Assembly: GCF_000260135.1 (NCBI RefSeq)
Contig: NZ_JH651384.1
Span: 995,693-1,059,692 of the forward strand
Length of the DNA: 64,000 nucleotides
Reading direction: 5' to 3'
Origin: Thiothrix nivea DSM 5205
Lineage (GTDB): Bacteria > Pseudomonadota > Gammaproteobacteria > Thiotrichales > Thiotrichaceae
The translations under genes and the position numbers were made by a program. Below, one piece after another: positions 17,315 to 25,970 of this stretch. The notes below the pieces were generated by a model. The model was not told where the DNA came from and did no database searches. It worked only from the letters and a program-made list of their open reading frames with translations. Position 1 is the stretch's first letter. Each line of letters starts with the position of its first letter.

Positions 17315-18745
17315 TTAATGACCTGTTACACGATCAGGAACTGGCTTCTCTTCGTTACAGCTCTTCTTGAAAGCAGGCAACAGCAGAGTCAGGGCCAGAT
17401 AACCGACCGGCCAGATGAACTGTTTGATCATCTGTGAAGTCGCTTCTGCATCACCCGGGGTGTAGCGGAACACGATGTCATAGCCGATAACCGCCGCCAG
17501 CAGGATACCGAACCACATGACATACTTGGCTTTTGCCGGGTTGCTATGAACCCACAGAACCACGAAGAACAGGAAGTAAATTTGGGTCATACGGGTTCCC
17601 AGCTCCTTGTAGGCCGGGGTTACGGCTTCAACACCCATCCAGCCCAGCACGAAGAACACAACAGCAAACAGGATCAGGTTGATCTTGTGTGCGTTGGTAC
17701 GATAGCGCCAGGATTTGATCGGGTTGCGATCAACCCAAGGGATGATGAACAACACAGCAATCGCCGCGAACATGGCCAGCGTACCGTACCATGGGTCAGG
17801 AATCGCACGCAGAACCGTGTAGAACGGCGTGAAGTACCATACCGGTGCGATGTGCTCAGGCGTCTTCAGCGCGTTGGCCGGTTCAAAGTTAGGCTTCTCC
17901 AGGAAATAACCACCACCATCTGGTGCAAAGAACAGGATGGCGAAGAAACCCATCAGGAATACCACAACACCCAGAATATCTTTAACAGAGTAATAAGGGT
18001 GGAACGGGATACCATCAGCAGGAGCCGTTTCACTCCATGCATTGCCTTTAGGGCCTTTCTTGATTTCAACACCGTCAGGGTTGTTGGAACCCACCGCGTG
18101 CAGCGCAACGATGTGCACAAATACCAGCGCTGGCAGAACCAGTGAAGGCAGGAAGAAGTGCAGCGCAAAGAAGCGGTTCAGAGTCGCGTCACTCAGTACG
18201 AAGTCACCACGAATCCAGGTGGACAGCTCGTTACCGATGTAAGGGATGGTGTTGAACAGGTTGATGATTACCTGTGCGCCCCAGAAGGACATCTGACCCC
18301 AGGGCAGCAGATAGCCCATGAACGCAGTCGCCATCAGCGCCAGATAAATGGCCATACCGATCAGCCAGATCAATTCGCGCTTACCCTTGTAAGAACCGTA
18401 GATCAGACCACGGAACATGTGCAGGTACACCACGATAAAGAACGCGGAAGCGCCCGTGGAGTGCATGTAGCGGATAAACCAGCCACCCGGCACGTCACGC
18501 ATGATGTATTCAACCGAAGCAAACGCCAACGTAGCGTCAGGCTTGTAGTGGAACGCCAGGAACAGGCCGGAAACAATCTGGATAACCAGCACCAGCATTG
18601 CCAGTGAACCAAAGAAATACCAGAAGTTGAAGTTTTTAGGCGCATAGTACTGAGCCAAATGCGCATTCCAGGTTTCCATCATCGGGAAGCGGTCTTCGAC
18701 CCAACCCAAGAAACCGGTGTAATTATGTTGTGGACGCTCAGCCAT
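17315..18745 (-). CDS. petB: Cytochrome b of the cytochrome bc1 complex
   Basis: A 476-residue membrane protein with eight or more helices carrying two b haems and the quinol sites. Diagnostic parts include the FYKP-type AFHYKPDA segment, the haem-ligand helices (GASAFFIVVYLHMFRGL and RFFALHFFLPSLVLPALVFVHIVALHAVG), and the Qo-site LPEW equivalent near residue 260-280. The frame overlaps the petA stop by one base. Confidence 0.96.
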   Translation of the reverse strand: MAERPQHNYTGFLGWVEDRFPMMETWNAHLAQYYAPKNFNFWYFFGSLAMLVLVIQIVSGLFLAFHYKPDATLAFASVEYIMRDVPGGWFIRYMHSTGASAFFIVVYLHMFRGLIYGSYKGKRELIWLIGMAIYLALMATAFMGYLLPWGQMSFWGAQVIINLFNTIPYIGNELSTWIRGDFVLSDATLNRFFALHFFLPSLVLPALVFVHIVALHAVGSNNPDGVEIKKGPKGNAWSETAPADGIPFHPYYSVKDILGVVVFLMGFFAILFFAPDGGGYFLEKPNFEPANALKTPEHIAPVWYFTPFYTVLRAIPDPWYGTLAMFAAIAVLFIIPWVDRNPIKSWRYRTNAHKINLILFAVVFFVLGWMGVEAVTPAYKELGTRMTQIYFLFFVVLWVHSNPAKAKYVMWFGILLAAVIGYDIVFRYTPGDAEATSQMIKQFIWPVGYLALTLLLPAFKKSCNEEKPVPDRVTGH

Positions 18746-19347
18746 TATGCTGCCCCTCCGTTTTCGCCAATCAGAACGGTATTGTCATCCTTGAAGTAGT
18801 AAGGTGGCACTTCGAGGTTGGCACCCGCTGGAACGTTCTTGAACACACGGCCAGCCAAGTCGAAACGGGAACCATGGCACGGGCAATACCAGCCACCTTT
18901 CCATTCCGGCCCCAGATCAGCAGGCGCAAGCTCTGGGCGGTAGGTAGGAGAACAACCGAGGTGAGTACAGATACCAACCAGAACCAGGTATTGCTCCTTG
19001 CCTTCGCGGGTACGTGCCAAATTTTTGGCATACTCTGGCTGCTGCTTGGGATTGTCAGAGTTCGGGTCTTTCAACTGACCATCCAGGCTTGGCAGGGCAT
19101 CCAGCATTTCCTTGGTACGGTTGACGATCCATACCGGCTTGCCACGCCAGATGACACGTAATAACTGACCCGGTTCAACTTTGGTCACGGACACTTCCAC
19201 AGGCGCACCGGCGGCAAGCGCGCGGGCACTGGGCGACCATGAAGAAAGGAACGGGGTCGCAATCGCTGCCGCGCCTGCTGCACCAACCACGGAAGTGGCG
19301 GCAATCAGAAAACGGCGACGGCTTTTATCTACTCCAGAATTTGCCAT
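18745..19347 (-). CDS. petA: Rieske iron-sulfur protein of the cytochrome bc1 complex
   Basis: A 200-residue protein with an N-terminal twin-arginine-type anchor (KSRRRFLIAATSVVGAAGAAAIATPF) and the 2Fe-2S ligand loops CTHLGCSP and CPCHGSRF near residues 130 and 152. It passes electrons from quinol to cytochrome c1 on the periplasmic face. It is the first gene of the bc1 operon, with a 287-bp upstream region (19348-19634) in which I see no gene. Confidence 0.96.
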   Translation of the reverse strand: MANSGVDKSRRRFLIAATSVVGAAGAAAIATPFLSSWSPSARALAAGAPVEVSVTKVEPGQLLRVIWRGKPVWIVNRTKEMLDALPSLDGQLKDPNSDNPKQQPEYAKNLARTREGKEQYLVLVGICTHLGCSPTYRPELAPADLGPEWKGGWYCPCHGSRFDLAGRVFKNVPAGANLEVPPYYFKDDNTVLIGENGGAA

Positions 19348-19634
19348 CGTTTGCTCTCTCCCAAATAATCAAAACGTAAAACACGCTCTTGCGTGCAGCA
19401 TCATAACCACTTGCAACAACGTTGAATATATGCATCTCTACACAGCAAATGCCCATATTAGCATACGCTAAAACACGGCATAGGATGTCCGAACTGTTGT
19501 TCAAAATCAAGTGCAAATGCGGCCTCCACAACAGCATGGCATGAGCCGTTGATTTAAGTCATGAATACTGCCACACCCACCTGCCGGACAAAGCGCGGGC
19601 ATAATAACACAAAAAAAAGCTGGAATGCCCTGAT

Positions 19635-20390
19635 TTATACAGGGTTATCCAAATCAAGGAAGATATGTTCAAGGCCAAACTGCGCTGACAAATGTTCGCC
19701 CAGCGCCTTGATGCCGTAGCGTTCAGTGGCATGGTGACCTGCTGCAATGTAATGGATGCCGTTTTCGCGCGCGCTATGCACGGTATGTTCGGAAACTTCC
19801 CCGCTCAGATAAGCATCCACGCCCAGCCCAAATGCCTGCTGGATGTAGCTTTGCGCACCACCACTACACCAGGCGATACGCTGGATGGGTTTGTCACCAC
19901 CGGCAATCAACAAAGGCTCGCGCCCCAGCACATCGGCGACCTGCTTGCCAAAGGCTTTCAGCGTTTGCGGCTCCGGCAGGGAACCCACGTTGCCTACGCC
20001 TTGCAGTTCGCGTTCGTCCATCACACCATCAACCTGTATGCCCAACAATTTGGCAAGCTGGGCGTTGTTACCCAGTTCTGGGTGTGCATCCAGCGGCAGG
20101 TGGTAGCCGAACAGGCTGATGTCGTGCTTGAGCAGGGTGGCGATACGGCGCTTTTTCATGCCACGAATAACTGATGCCTCGTTCTTCCAGAAATAGCCGT
20201 GGTGGACGAGTATGGCATCGGCACCAAGCCCAACCGCAGCATCCAGCAACGGCTGGCTGGCGGTAACGCCGGTGATGATTTTCCGTACTTCAACCTTGCC
20301 CTCAACTTGCAAGCCGTTGGGGCCATAGTCGCGGAATTTGCTGATGTTGAGCAGCTTGTTAAGATAGGTTTCGAGTTCGTAGAGATTCAT
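19635..20390 (-). CDS. Nif3-like dinuclear metal centre protein (YbgI family)
   Basis: A 251-residue member of the Nif3/YbgI family. Metal-binding features are [11 protein letters not shown] near residue 67, [15 protein letters not shown] near residue 97 and the C-terminal [14 protein letters not shown]. Members form toroidal hexamers with two metals per subunit. Their biochemical role is unsettled; some are annotated as GTP cyclohydrolase I type 2. It overlaps the end of hisC by 4 bp. Confidence 0.9.
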   Translation of the reverse strand: MNLYELETYLNKLLNISKFRDYGPNGLQVEGKVEVRKIITGVTASQPLLDAAVGLGADAILVHHGYFWKNEASVIRGMKKRRIATLLKHDISLFGYHLPLDAHPELGNNAQLAKLLGIQVDGVMDERELQGVGNVGSLPEPQTLKAFGKQVADVLGREPLLIAGGDKPIQRIAWCSGGAQSYIQQAFGLGVDAYLSGEVSEHTVHSARENGIHYIAAGHHATERYGIKALGEHLSAQFGLEHIFLDLDNPV

Positions 20391-21439
20391 AGTTCGGTGA
20401 GTATGCGCAGGAATTCGGTCATCTCTTCATCGGTACCGATGGTGATGCGCAGGTATTCGTTGATACGGGGTTTGTTGAAATAGCGCACCAATACGCCGCG
20501 TTGTTTCAGTGCCAAGTAGATTGCTTCGGCATTGCCTTGCGGCGGTCGGGCAAACACGAAATTGGCAGCGGAAGGCAGTACGCTGAAGCCCAATTCCGTC
20601 AGTTTCTGCACAGTAGCTGCACGGGTGGCAATAATTTGCTGGCAGGTTGTCTCGAAATAGTCCCTGTCACGCATTGCTGCTGCCGCACCGGCAATCGCCA
20701 TGCGCCCCAACGGGTAGGAGTTGAAAGAATTTTTCACCCGTTCCAGCGCGTCGATCAGATCAGGGTGGCCAACGGCAAAACCTACCCGCAAACCCGCCAG
20801 TGAGCGGGATTTGGAGAAGGTTTGCACAACCAGTAGGTTCGGGTATTTCGCAGTCAGCGGAATCGCGGTTTCGCCACCAAAGTCGATGTAGGCTTCGTCT
20901 ACCACCACCACAGAATCCGGATAGGTTTGCAACAGGGCTTCGATAGCTTCCAGCCCCACGGCCATGCTGGTGGGCGCATTGGGGTTGGGGAAAATGATGC
21001 CACCGTTATCGACGGAGTAATCACCCAAGCACAGGCGGAAATCTTCCCGCAGCGGGATTTGCTGCGCTTCGATCTGATAAAGGTTGGCGTAGACCGGGTA
21101 GAAGCTGTAGCTGATGTCCGGGTACAACAACGGTTTGTCGTGTTTGAGCAAGCCACAAAAAACATGCGCCAACACCTCGTCCGAGCCGTTACCTGCGAAC
21201 ACGTTGGCGCGGGTTACGCCGTAATAGTCGGCGATGGCATCCTTGAGCGTGTCAGCGTTCGGGTCTGGATAGAGACGCAGGGTGTCATCTGCCGCTGCGT
21301 GGATGGCTTCCAACGCTTTGGGCGATGGCGGGTACGGGCATTCGTTGGTGTTCAGCTTGATGTAGCGCTGGTCTTTGGGCTGCTCGCCCGGCACATACGG
21401 GTCGAGGTTGTGTACCAGCTTGCTCCAGTATTGGCTCAT
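20387..21439 (-). CDS. hisC: Histidinol-phosphate aminotransferase
   Basis: A 350-residue class I PLP aminotransferase of histidine synthesis. Typical segments are [54 protein letters not shown] and the PLP lysine in [14 protein letters not shown]. The NERRRRNER-style phosphate-binding end is represented by [13 protein letters not shown]. It stands alone, without other his genes nearby, and overlaps the Nif3-like gene. Confidence 0.93.
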   Translation of the reverse strand: MSQYWSKLVHNLDPYVPGEQPKDQRYIKLNTNECPYPPSPKALEAIHAAADDTLRLYPDPNADTLKDAIADYYGVTRANVFAGNGSDEVLAHVFCGLLKHDKPLLYPDISYSFYPVYANLYQIEAQQIPLREDFRLCLGDYSVDNGGIIFPNPNAPTSMAVGLEAIEALLQTYPDSVVVVDEAYIDFGGETAIPLTAKYPNLLVVQTFSKSRSLAGLRVGFAVGHPDLIDALERVKNSFNSYPLGRMAIAGAAAAMRDRDYFETTCQQIIATRAATVQKLTELGFSVLPSAANFVFARPPQGNAEAIYLALKQRGVLVRYFNKPRINEYLRITIGTDEEMTEFLRILTEL

Positions 21440-21481
21440 GCGTACTTCCGGTCAGGAATATAAACGTGTGATCATATAAGG

Positions 21482-22447
21482 ATGACGCAGATACAGCAAT
21501 CTACCTTCCGCCCTGCCTGGTGGCTCAAATCCCCCCACCTGCAAACCCTGTGGCCGGTGTTTTTCCGCCAGCGCCCAAAGCTCGACCTGCAACACGAACG
21601 GGTGGAACTGGCCGATGGTGATTTCATCGACCTTGCCTGGCATCCGCGAGCGGATTCGCCACTGGTGCTGGTGATCCACGGCTTGGAGGGTTCGCTGGAA
21701 TCGCATTACGCCCAGACTTTGCTGCTGACCCTGCACAAGGTGGGTTTCGCCAGCGTCTTCATGCACCTGCGTGGATGCAGCGGAACCCCCAACCGCCACG
21801 CCAGCAGCTACCACTCAGGGCGGACGGAAGACGTGGCGGAAGTGCTTGCCCATCTGCGCAAGACCGGCAGGATGCCAAAGGCTGCCGTTGGTTTCTCGCT
21901 AGGTGGCAACCTGATCCTGAAATATGCGGGGGAAACCGGCGCGGCGTCGGGCTTGCAAGCCATCATCGCCGTCTCCGTACCTTTCCAGCTACAAGAATGC
22001 GCGCGCAAGCTGGAACAGGGCTTCGCGCGGGTGTATGGGCAATACCTGCTGGGCAAGTTAAAAGCGGCTTACCGTCGCAAGTTCAGCCAGCGGGAACAAC
22101 CTTTACAGGCCAGCTCCAACAAGCTGGGAACCATCTACGACTTCGACGACCAGATTACTGCCCCATTGAATGGTTTTGCAGATGCGGAAGACTACTACAC
22201 CCGCAGCAGTTCCAGGCAATTCTTGCCGCGCATCCAGACGCCGACACTGATTATCCACGCCCGCGACGACCCTTTCATGTACCCGGCCACCGCGCCCACT
22301 GAAGACATGCTTAGCGACCAGGTGATACTGGAATTGGCCACGCATGGTGGCCATGTAGGCTTCGTCTCAGGCAAAACACCCTGGAACACCCAATACTGGC
22401 TTGAACAACGGATCACCACCTGGCTTCAGGAACGCCAGCTCGCCTAA
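21482..22447 (+). CDS. yheT: YheT-family alpha/beta hydrolase
   Basis: A 321-residue hydrolase with the YheT hallmarks: FRPAWWLKSPHLQTLWPVFFR at the N-terminus, DFIDLAW, LVIHGLEGSLESHYAQ, the nucleophile elbow GFSLGGN (Ser in G-x-S-x-G), and a late ARDDPF Asp and HGGHVGF His. The physiological ester is not established for this family. It diverges from hisC with 42 bp between the genes and converges on the glycosyltransferase. Confidence 0.9.
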   Translation: MTQIQQSTFRPAWWLKSPHLQTLWPVFFRQRPKLDLQHERVELADGDFIDLAWHPRADSPLVLVIHGLEGSLESHYAQTLLLTLHKVGFASVFMHLRGCSGTPNRHASSYHSGRTEDVAEVLAHLRKTGRMPKAAVGFSLGGNLILKYAGETGAASGLQAIIAVSVPFQLQECARKLEQGFARVYGQYLLGKLKAAYRRKFSQREQPLQASSNKLGTIYDFDDQITAPLNGFADAEDYYTRSSSRQFLPRIQTPTLIIHARDDPFMYPATAPTEDMLSDQVILELATHGGHVGFVSGKTPWNTQYWLEQRITTWLQERQLA

Positions 22448-22474
22448 TCTGCCAACGGCTAACCCGTGCGCCTG

Positions 22475-23620
22475 CTACTTGACCTGCCGGTAAAACGCCA
22501 CCAATTTTTCCGCCTGCGCCGTATGTGACCACGTAGCCGCATACACCAGCGCTTCTTTGGCTTTTTGCACGTGCAGGGTTTTACCTTGCAGCAAGCGTTC
22601 CACCTGTTTGGCGAAACCTTCCACCTCTTCCGGCGCGACCAGGCCACCCTGCCCTGAACCGATCACATCCTTCGTCCCCAGCACCGCTGTCGACACCACC
22701 GGCGTGCCGCAGGCCATCGCCTCAATCAGCACCAGCCCCTGGGTTTCGGTGCGGGAAGCGAACACGAACACATCCGCCGCTTTGTAGCACGCCTGCAAGC
22801 CGCCATCACGGCGCAGGTAGCCGACGAAACTGACATTGCCTTCCAGCCCGCGCCGCTTCACTTGCGCGTGCAGGGATTTTTCCGCAGGGCCTTCACCCGC
22901 GATGACGAACAAAATGTCAGGGATCTGCTCCCGCAAGCGTTCGGTCACATCCAGCAGGAAGCCAATGTTTTTCTCGAACGCCACCCGTCCTACGAACAGA
23001 ATTACCGGGCACTCAACCGGGATGCCATGCTGTTCCCGGAACACCACACCGTCGCCAGACTCGAATACCCGCATGTCCAGACCGGTTGGCAGAATGGTCA
23101 TGGGCGTTTCCACCCCATAATCTTTCAGCACTTGCTGCATGGCGCTGGAAGGCACCACCAACGCATCCAGATCGGCACACTGGGTACGGGAAAAGCGCCG
23201 CGCCGCATAGCGCAGCCATTCTTTGGGCAGCCACTTGACGTAGTTGTAGAGGTATTCCTCGAAAAAGGTGTGGTAGGTCGCCACCACTGGCAGCTTCAGT
23301 TTGCGCGCCAGTTTCAGCCCGGCGTAATGCGCCACGAACGGGGTGTGGATGTGGATGATGTCGTAATCCTCCGCCCGTAGCTCCTCAGTCAGGCGATGGA
23401 TGCGGCGGATGCGCATCATGCGGTCTTCCGGGTCAACAATCACGTTGCGCGAACTGATGCGGATGATGCCGGTTTCATCCTCCACCGTTTGCCCATAATC
23501 GGGCGCAATTAATGTGACATGATGCCCAGCCGCCTCCAGCGCCTGCCGGAATGCCTGTATCGACGTGGAAACGCCATTGACGCGCGGAAAATACACGTCG
23601 GAAACCATCAATATGCGCAT
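22475..23620 (-). CDS. GT4-family glycosyltransferase
   Basis: A 381-residue GT-B enzyme. The donor-side signature is FVFASRTETQGLVLIEAMACGTPVV (EX7E), with GRVAFEKNIGFLLDV and AGEGPAEKSL before it. The N-terminus begins MRILMVSDVYFPRVNGVSTS, as in mannosyl- or glycolipid-type transferases of the MgtA/SqdX group. It follows PhoX with only 3 bp between them, inside a phosphate-starvation region. Replacing phospholipid by glycolipid is one plausible role, but the acceptor cannot be read from sequence. Its first 207 bp are duplicated at 25764-25970. Confidence 0.85.
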   Translation of the reverse strand: MRILMVSDVYFPRVNGVSTSIQAFRQALEAAGHHVTLIAPDYGQTVEDETGIIRISSRNVIVDPEDRMMRIRRIHRLTEELRAEDYDIIHIHTPFVAHYAGLKLARKLKLPVVATYHTFFEEYLYNYVKWLPKEWLRYAARRFSRTQCADLDALVVPSSAMQQVLKDYGVETPMTILPTGLDMRVFESGDGVVFREQHGIPVECPVILFVGRVAFEKNIGFLLDVTERLREQIPDILFVIAGEGPAEKSLHAQVKRRGLEGNVSFVGYLRRDGGLQACYKAADVFVFASRTETQGLVLIEAMACGTPVVSTAVLGTKDVIGSGQGGLVAPEEVEGFAKQVERLLQGKTLHVQKAKEALVYAATWSHTAQAEKLVAFYRQVK

Positions 23621-23623
23621 TAA

Positions 23624-25441
23624 CTATTTCACCAGTCCTTTGATCGGGCCAATGAAACCCAGTACGGACTGAGGGTCATCCATGCTCTTGGCGTGTTGGG
23701 CAACCATACCGATGTAGCCATCGCCATTCACATCCAGATGCCAGTATGGGGAAGTGGTTTCCGCCCCCACAGGCACGGTTGCAACGCGGGTCAGACTGTT
23801 GTTGCCAATATCGTATGCCCACAGCATGTTGTTTTCGTGCTCACCGTCTTCACCGATCAGCAGCGTGTCGGAATGCGGCAGGAAAGAGAGGTTATCAGGT
23901 TGCGCAAACCAGTCCAGTGTATTGGCAGCGCAACTTTCCGCGCCACCCGCGTTGAGGCTCGCGTCAGTGGCGGAACCACCCATGACCACAGCCTTGATGC
24001 CGGTGGCGACATGGCTGCTGCCGATAGCTTTGCCATCCGTATCCTTGACGCCATCCTGCATGGAAAGCGCATATACACCACCACAGTAGTTGGGTTGGGC
24101 AAGACGGATATGGTTACCGGTGGCGCTGTCATAGTTCTTTTGCTCTTCCACATCATCGGTGTTATCCAGCATCCCTCGCGCCGCTTCGCTGATGGCCAGA
24201 TAGCCAGTGTTGCGGTCAGCATCATAGGTAAAACCTTCCATCTTGCGGAATTCGTGGGTAGCGCCCTTGATGGCGGCGTAGCGACGCGCTTCCAGGCGGG
24301 AGGCCAGCACCTCTTTACCATCCCTGACCTTCAAACACTGCTTTTTGAAACCTGCCGGGGAAACCAGCACGAAACCGTTTTGCGTATCACACTTGTCCGT
24401 ATCGCCGGTTTCAAACAGTTCGCTGAATTTGGGCAGCCTGGCAATGGCGGCCTTGAGGTCAGCATCGCTGGCATGGCCGAGGCTGACCCATTCCAGCTTG
24501 GCCGTGCCGCCGTTATTACCATCGGTCTGGTTCCATTTGGCGGCGTACAGTGTGCCTGCCGACAGGTTGCCCGCCTGATCGGCAACAAACATGAACAGTG
24601 TGCCGTTATCGCCATCATCGGTGAGATAAGCGGTTTTCTGGTCAGGCAGCACGTAGGCCAGCTCGTGCGAGAAGCGCCCCATCGCGTAATGCTTGCTGTA
24701 ATGCCCCTTGCCATCCCTGATGCGGGTTTCCGTCACCCAGCCAACCATGTAGGGGCTGGATTTGGCCGGGTTCTTCAGGTCATCCTGCCAGTAGTATTTG
24801 GGGTAGGCCACGTATTTTTTGTCGGTAATGCCATCCGGGTTGCCAATCTGTTCCTCGATATTGGCGGCATCCGGCTCGTATTCCTCGCCACCCAGATGGC
24901 TGCCCCACGGCGTCACCATCCCGGCGCAATGCACGAAACCGCCGAAATCGCCCGATTGGTCGATGAATTGCAACGTATCCTTGACCGGGCTGAGCTTGCC
25001 GTCCTTGTCCTGCTGGACTTCGCTCATGTACATGCCACCGACATTGCATTCAAACTGAGACATGACATACAGCTTGCCGTTGTCATGCAGGATGGAGCTG
25101 AAATCCATGCCGCTGCCCGATGTACCATTGACGCCATTGCAGACATAAGGTGTGCCGTCGACGCTGATGGGATTGCCCTTCACGTCTTTCATCAGGCCGA
25201 AAACCTCATCGTTATCCTGAGCGCCGGTACGCATGTACTCCTGGAAGGCAATCGCCTGTTTTCCGCCATTGACGGTAACTTCATCCGTGGTTCTGACCAC
25301 ATGTTTGTCAGCGTCACTGGTAGGCAGATCCAGCGGCTTGAATTCGACTGTTTTTTGAAGAGAGGCAGCATAGAGGGGAGCACTAGCTAGCAACAAACTC
25401 AGAGAAGCAAACAGGGGCGACAACCTCATGAAAAACCTCAT
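23624..25441 (-). CDS. phoX: PhoX-family phosphatase (DUF839), copy 1
   Basis: A 605-residue secreted protein with a signal peptide ending near PLYAAS. It has the PhoX-type core: GMDFSSILHDNGKLYVMSQFECNVG, a VTPWGSHLGGEEYEPDA segment, GRFSHELAYVLPDQKTAYLTDDGDNGTLFMFVAD, FRKMEGFTYD and TLLIGEDGEHENNMLWAYD. Characterised PhoX enzymes are Ca/Fe-dependent periplasmic alkaline phosphatases releasing phosphate from organic esters. It forms a pair with the downstream glycosyltransferase and is a diverged paralogue of the gene at 28736-30604. Confidence 0.83.
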   Translation of the reverse strand: MRFFMRLSPLFASLSLLLASAPLYAASLQKTVEFKPLDLPTSDADKHVVRTTDEVTVNGGKQAIAFQEYMRTGAQDNDEVFGLMKDVKGNPISVDGTPYVCNGVNGTSGSGMDFSSILHDNGKLYVMSQFECNVGGMYMSEVQQDKDGKLSPVKDTLQFIDQSGDFGGFVHCAGMVTPWGSHLGGEEYEPDAANIEEQIGNPDGITDKKYVAYPKYYWQDDLKNPAKSSPYMVGWVTETRIRDGKGHYSKHYAMGRFSHELAYVLPDQKTAYLTDDGDNGTLFMFVADQAGNLSAGTLYAAKWNQTDGNNGGTAKLEWVSLGHASDADLKAAIARLPKFSELFETGDTDKCDTQNGFVLVSPAGFKKQCLKVRDGKEVLASRLEARRYAAIKGATHEFRKMEGFTYDADRNTGYLAISEAARGMLDNTDDVEEQKNYDSATGNHIRLAQPNYCGGVYALSMQDGVKDTDGKAIGSSHVATGIKAVVMGGSATDASLNAGGAESCAANTLDWFAQPDNLSFLPHSDTLLIGEDGEHENNMLWAYDIGNNSLTRVATVPVGAETTSPYWHLDVNGDGYIGMVAQHAKSMDDPQSVLGFIGPIKGLVK

Positions 25442-25593
25442 AATCGCAATATTGGCAAGACCTTACTTGGAATTTCTTACAATTTGATGAAAAAGGCTGG
25501 AAAACAATTGCGGTAAAATTAGATAAGCTCTACCCTGCCTTCGCATATAAACCAAATACCATTTTTCACCTAATACTTACAAATGCGCCCGGA

Positions 25594-25761
25594 ATGAAGA
25601 AATTTTTATTTATCGTTGTTAGCCTAATTGTTATTGGCATCGTCTATGAAATTTCCTATAGATTTTTTAGTGAATACACTTCGCATAATAGACTGGCAGC
25701 ACTGGCAATAGCGTTTTTCATAGCCTATTTTGTAGACAAAATCTGGAATACTCTAGAATAG
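25594..25761 (+). CDS. Possible small two-helix membrane protein
   Basis: A 55-residue frame in an AT-rich pocket between PhoX copy 1 and the glycosyltransferase fragment, on the opposite strand. It begins MKKFLFIVVSLIVIGIVYEI and has a second hydrophobic stretch (LAALAIAFFIAYFVDKIW). There is no strong ribosome-binding site and no recognised family. It overlaps nothing else, and its composition differs from both neighbours. Confidence 0.4.
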   Translation: MKKFLFIVVSLIVIGIVYEISYRFFSEYTSHNRLAALAIAFFIAYFVDKIWNTLE

Positions 25762-25763
25762 CG

Positions 25764-25970
25764 CTATATGCGGTCTTCCGGGTCGACAATCACATTGCGT
25801 GAGCTGATGCGGATGATGCCCACCTCATCCTCCACCGTTTGCCCATAGTCCGGCGCAATCAGGGTGACGTGGTGGCCTGCCGCTGTCAGCGCCTGCCGGA
25901 ATGCCTGAATGGAGGTGGAAACACCGTTGACGCGCGGAAAATACACGTCGGAAACCATCAGTATACGCAT
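25764..25970 (-). pseudogene. Duplicated 5' fragment of the GT4 glycosyltransferase gene
   Basis: These 68 codons are nearly identical to the first 68 codons of the gene at 22475-23620 (MRILMVSDVYFPRVNGVSTS, then GHHVTLIAPDYGQTVEDE). They stop where the match ends, at VDPEDR. The ATG overlaps the stop of the large upstream lipoprotein gene (TGATG). This suggests that the glycosyltransferase originally followed that gene directly and that the PhoX copy 1 segment came between them in a duplication. The fragment lacks both the acceptor and nucleotide-sugar domains. Confidence 0.88.

Noticed and set aside
23693-25390. A 565-codon plus-strand open frame opposite phoX copy 1
   Set aside because: It is a shadow of the phosphatase gene: no family motif and no ribosome-binding site, while the minus strand has signal peptide and PhoX motifs throughout.
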